Assembly: GCA_964447925.1 (NCBI GenBank)
Contig: CAYUUP010000065.1
Location: 1 to 8,762 of the forward strand
Reading direction: 5' to 3'
Length of the DNA stretch: 8,762 nt
DNA from: CAYUUP01 sp964447925
GTDB lineage: Bacteria; Bacillota; Clostridia; Oscillospirales; Oscillospiraceae
Numbering within the stretch: position 1 is the stretch's first letter; each line of letters begins with the position of its first letter. A program made the translations under genes and the position numbers. The notes beneath the pieces were generated by a model. It saw only the letters and a program-made list of their open reading frames with translations. It made no database searches and was not told where the DNA came from. This document shows positions 6,055-8,762 of this stretch, piece by piece.

Positions 6055-6945
6055 ATGCTGACGCCGAAAGAAGTAGCCACTCACGGCTTTCCCAGGGCGA
6101 AGGTGGGCCAGAAGGGTTATTCCACTAAGGAGGTAGATGACTTCCTCGACCTGGTGACTGAGAGTTATACAACCCTATATCAGGAAAATACTACCCTCAA
6201 GGGCAAGCTGAAATCCCTGGCGGACAAGCTGGTGGATTATCAAGCTACTGAAAGTGCCATGCGGGCCACGCTCCATACGGCCCAGAAAATCGCCGATGAG
6301 ATCAGCGAGAAGGCCAAAGTGCAGAGCGCCGAGTTGGTGGAGAAGGCCGAGAGCAAGCGGCAGGAGTTGCTGAGCAGGGCCCAGGCTGAGAGTACCGCCA
6401 TCCTGCAGCACACCGAGGAGCGCCGACTGAAGGTCATTGAAGAGACACGGGCCTATGTGGATGGCCAAAAGAGCGAGCTGGGCCTTGAACTGGCCCGGAA
6501 AAGCTATCAGCTAGAGCAGGGTCAGGCTGCCCTGAAGCAGATGATAGAATATGCACAAAATGTTCTCCAGCAGCAGACTGAGTTCTGGAACAGCCTGCCC
6601 GATCTGCCCCTGCCGGAGTCGGGAGAGGATCTGCCCCGTGAGGCTGTATTTCAGGGGACCCCTGCGGGAGATGCCACCGTCCTCAGTGATCTGGAGGCGG
6701 AGGCCCTGTCCATCACCAGCCGGGCGGAGGAGTTTAGCCAGGCCATCGACAAGGATCTGAGAGAGGTGCTGGAACTGCTGGGTGAGCGGCTGGGGGAGTT
6801 TGACCAGGACGGGGAACAGGAGTCCCCCACGCCTGAGGATCTGCTAGCGGCCATCTCTGATGAGTTGGCGGCCCAGCCCTTGGATGATCTGGAAGGCCCG
6901 GAGGAGACAGAGCAGCCGGAGAATAACGCCCCCGCCGAGGGATAA
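6055..6945 (+). CDS. divIVA: DivIVA domain-containing protein
   Basis: DivIVA proteins are coiled-coil scaffolds that bind curved membrane at septa and poles and recruit division or wall-synthesis partners. The N-terminal lipid-binding domain starts MLTPKEVATHGF and includes GYSTKEVDDFLDLV (21-34). A long coiled coil runs from about 36 to 175, rich in Glu, Lys, Gln and Ala. After a Pro-rich break (181-195) there is another helix-prone segment (about 210-250) and a very acidic tail to residue 296. This is longer than the 164 aa of Bacillus DivIVA but normal for Clostridia. In-frame ATGs at 6043 and 6046 would add four or three residues. GGGAGG (6037-6042) abuts them, whereas ATG 6055 gives the typical family start (spacing 12 nt), so 6055 is preferred with some doubt. 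The Phe-Arg pair used for membrane insertion in B. subtilis (17-18) is not evident: the region reads KVGQKGY. It lies between sepF and ileS as in Bacillus. Confidence 0.92.
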   Translation: MLTPKEVATHGFPRAKVGQKGYSTKEVDDFLDLVTESYTTLYQENTTLKGKLKSLADKLVDYQATESAMRATLHTAQKIADEISEKAKVQSAELVEKAESKRQELLSRAQAESTAILQHTEERRLKVIEETRAYVDGQKSELGLELARKSYQLEQGQAALKQMIEYAQNVLQQQTEFWNSLPDLPLPESGEDLPREAVFQGTPAGDATVLSDLEAEALSITSRAEEFSQAIDKDLREVLELLGERLGEFDQDGEQESPTPEDLLAAISDELAAQPLDDLEGPEETEQPENNAPAEG

Positions 6946-6962
6946 AACTGTAAAAAACGGTT

Positions 6963-6993
6963 TCGGTCGGGGGAGGAATTCCCCTGGCACCGA
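6963..6993 (+). other. ileS leader hairpin 1
   Basis: GGGGAG (6970-6975) pairs with TTCCCC (6979-6984) around a GAA loop, including one G-U pair. An outer helix of TCGGT (6963-6967) with ACCGA (6989-6993) closes over a small internal loop. No U run follows (GGGAAAATAAG), so this is not an intrinsic terminator. It begins 17 nt after the divIVA stop. It could protect or mark the mRNA 3' end of divIVA, or form part of the ileS leader. Confidence 0.5.
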
Positions 6994-7005
6994 GGGAAAA
7001 TAAGA

Positions 7006-7040
7006 GCGGGAGAGCGATTTTGTGAAAAGTCGCTCTCCGC
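7006..7040 (+). other. ileS leader hairpin 2
   Basis: GCG (7006-7008) and GAGAGCGA (7010-7017) pair with TCGCTCTC (7030-7037) and CGC (7038-7040), with G7009 bulged. The stem continues with TTTT (7018-7021) and AAAA (7025-7028) around a GTG loop, with G7029 bulged, for about 15 base pairs in all. It ends 11 nt before the ileS ribosome-binding region. No U run follows. The 3' arm CTCTC (7033-7037) could alternatively pair with GAGAG (7051-7055) beside the ribosome-binding site, which suggests a possible translational switch; that part is inference. Confidence 0.55.
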
Positions 7041-7066
7041 AATCGCAATAGAGAGGAATTTTCAAA

Positions 7067-8762
7067 ATGCCCCAGGACTACTACAACAAGACCATCAACC
7101 TGCCCAAGACCGACTTTCCCATGCGGGCATCTCTGGCCCAACGGGAGCCAGAGATGCTGGCGGAGCTGCAGCGGAAGGGCATCTATAAGAAGCTGATGAA
7201 GAAGGGGGAGGAGGAGCAGAAGCCCTCCTTTGTCCTCCATGACGGTCCTCCCTACGCCAACGGTGACATACACATTGGTACTGCCCTGAACAAGATCCTG
7301 AAGGACTTTATCGTTCGCTATAAGAACATGGCGGGATTCCGGGCGCCCTATGTCCCCGGTTGGGATACCCACGGTATGCCTATTGAGACTGCCATCCAGA
7401 AAAAGGGCGTGAAGCGCAAGGAGATGCCTGTGCCGGAGTTCCGGGACAAGTGCAAGAGTTTTGCCTTAAAGCAGCTTGACAGACAGCGGGAGAGCTTCAA
7501 GCGGCTAGGCGTCATCGGGGACTGGGAAAATCCCTATATTACCCTGAAGCCGGAGTTTGAGGCCCGGCAGGTGGAAGTCTTTGGGGCCATGGTGGAGAAG
7601 GGACTGATTTATCAGGGATTGAAGCCTACCTATTGGTGCCCTACCTGTGAGACTGCCCTGGCCGAGGCCGAGGTGGAGTATGCAGATGACCCTGTCACCA
7701 CCATCTTCGTCAAGTTTCGGGTGCATGATGACCAGGGTAAGCTGGGACAGTTCGGTGACATCTCCAAGATGTCCTTCGTCATCTGGACAACTACCACCTG
7801 GACACTGCCGGGCAACATGGCGATCTGCCTGAACCCCCGGTTCAACTACGCGCTGGTGAGAATTCCCGGTGACGAGATTGTTATTGTGGCGGAGGAACTG
7901 GTGAAGTCCGTCATGGAGAAGAGCTGCATTTCCGACTATCAGGTGATTACCACCCTTCCCGGTACGGAATTTGAGTATATGACCGCCTATCATCCCTTTA
8001 TGGGGCGAGACTCCCTCATCATCCTGGGTGACCACGTGACCCTGGACGCCGGCTCCGGCTGTGTCCACACGGCGCCGGCCTTTGGCCTGGATGACTTCTA
8101 TATCTGCCAAAAATACCCCCAGATCCCCACTGATATCACTATGGAGGTGTCGGTGGACGCCCGGGGCTTCCTGAATGAGTACGCCGGGCCATACGCCGGA
8201 ATCCATGTCACTAAGGCCCACAATGTGATTTTCCCGGATCTGGTGGCACAAGGAGCCATCCTGTCCTCAGATGACATCACCCACAGCTATCCGCATTGCT
8301 GGCGGTGCAAGAAGCCCGTTATCTTCCGGGCCACCCAGCAATGGTTTGCCTCGGTAGACGCCATCAAAGAGCAGGCTGTGAACGCCTGTGAGGACATTTC
8401 CTGGAAGCCCGCCTGGGGTAAGGAGCGGATGATCTCCATGATCCAGGAGCGCTCCGACTGGTGTATCTCCCGCCAGCGTACCTGGGGCGTCCCCATCCCC
8501 ATCTTCTTCTGTCAGGACTGCGGTCGGGCCTACTGCACGCCAGAGTCCATCCGGAAGGTTGCCTCCATCTTTGAGAAAGAGGGTTCCAACGCCTGGTGGG
8601 CCAGGAGTACGGAGGAGCTGATGCCCAAGGGGGCGGTCTGCCCCGGCTGTGGCGGCGCGTCCTTCCGAAAGGAGCAGGACATTCTGGACGTGTGGTTCGA
8701 CTCCGGCTCCACTTGGGCCGCCGTGTCGAATGTCCGGCCAGAGCTGAAATACCCCGCTGACC
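7067..8762 (+). CDS. ileS: Isoleucyl-tRNA synthetase (5' part; runs off the window)
   Basis: This class I aminoacyl-tRNA synthetase charges tRNA-Ile. 565 codons are visible without a stop, about 60% of a normal IleRS of 920-1,050 aa. The catalytic start includes DGPPYANGDIHIGTALNK (59-76), where the HIGH signature reads HIGT (69-72), and GWDTHGMPIE (98-107). The CP1 editing domain shows the Thr-rich TTTTWTLPGN (241-250) and VHTAPAFGLDDF (333-344 region). WCISRQRTWGVPIP (465-478) and DVWFDSGSTW (541-550) fit the IleRS1 type, with Cys pairs at 482/485 and 525/528. The KMSKS loop, anticodon-binding domain and C-terminal zinc site lie beyond the window. ATG 7067 is preceded by AGAGGA (7052-7057) at about 9 nt. 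The order divIVA-ileS matches Bacillus. No T-box leader is recognisable in the 121-nt gap upstream. Confidence 0.96.
   Translation, partial: MPQDYYNKTINLPKTDFPMRASLAQREPEMLAELQRKGIYKKLMKKGEEEQKPSFVLHDGPPYANGDIHIGTALNKILKDFIVRYKNMAGFRAPYVPGWDTHGMPIETAIQKKGVKRKEMPVPEFRDKCKSFALKQLDRQRESFKRLGVIGDWENPYITLKPEFEARQVEVFGAMVEKGLIYQGLKPTYWCPTCETALAEAEVEYADDPVTTIFVKFRVHDDQGKLGQFGDISKMSFVIWTTTTWTLPGNMAICLNPRFNYALVRIPGDEIVIVAEELVKSVMEKSCISDYQVITTLPGTEFEYMTAYHPFMGRDSLIILGDHVTLDAGSGCVHTAPAFGLDDFYICQKYPQIPTDITMEVSVDARGFLNEYAGPYAGIHVTKAHNVIFPDLVAQGAILSSDDITHSYPHCWRCKKPVIFRATQQWFASVDAIKEQAVNACEDISWKPAWGKERMISMIQERSDWCISRQRTWGVPIPIFFCQDCGRAYCTPESIRKVASIFEKEGSNAWWARSTEELMPKGAVCPGCGGASFRKEQDILDVWFDSGSTWAAVSNVRPELKYPAD

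Noticed and set aside
6985..6996. TGGCACCGAGGG resembling a T-box core (TGGNACC)
   Set aside because: The gap is too short for a normal T-box and no specifier stem with an Ile codon is seen. TGGC would suit a G discriminator base rather than the A of tRNA-Ile, and the bases are taken up by hairpin 1.
7476..7505. TTGACA inside ileS as a possible -35
   Set aside because: The downstream sequence at -10 distance is GC-rich with no TATAAT-like hexamer.
7505..8251. 248-codon open frame on the minus strand inside ileS
   Set aside because: ileS motifs run continuously through the plus strand here; the antisense frame shows no family features.

Overview
This window is about 8.8 kb of gene-dense, fairly GC-rich DNA. 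All genes are on the + strand with short gaps. It looks like the chromosome of a Clostridia-class Firmicute, probably Oscillospiraceae-like (Flavonifractor/Lawsonibacter/Intestinimonas type). That assignment is an inference from three things: a mutL-miaA-hfq cluster next to Gram-positive division genes (sepF, divIVA), strong GGAGG-type ribosome-binding sites, and GC-rich codon use. No rRNA, tRNA, mobile element, CRISPR array or phage gene is visible. No gene-free stretch exceeds about 125 bases.

Layout from left to right: the 3' end of a small DUF6440-like gene (1-128); mutL, mismatch-repair endonuclease (215-2230); miaA, tRNA A37 dimethylallyltransferase (2233-3168), starting 2 nt after the mutL stop; hfq, RNA chaperone (3228-3464); a membrane-anchored HlyD-like protein of unknown partner (3495-4739); yggS/ylmE, PLP-homeostasis protein (4795-5517); sepF, FtsZ-ring membrane anchor (5551-5991); divIVA, coiled-coil polar/septal scaffold (6055-6945); and the first 565 codons of ileS, isoleucyl-tRNA synthetase (7067 to the window end).

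The window joins two conserved blocks: DNA repair, tRNA modification and RNA chaperone genes (mutL-miaA-hfq), and the division block known from Bacillus as ylmE-sepF-ylmG-ylmH-divIVA-ileS. Here ylmG and ylmH are missing between sepF and divIVA. The genes could be co-transcribed, but the sequence shows an excellent sigma-A promoter (TTGACA, 17 bp, GATAAT) inside the yggS coding region. It would let sepF, divIVA and perhaps ileS be expressed independently of the upstream genes. Further possible regulation lies in an SD-containing hairpin before mutL, a hairpin before hfq, and two strong hairpins in the 121-nt gap before ileS, which lacks a recognisable T-box.

I found no convincing novel multi-gene system. 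The observations most worth checking are the promoter embedded in yggS, the structured ileS leader, and the HlyD-like protein with no visible transporter partner.
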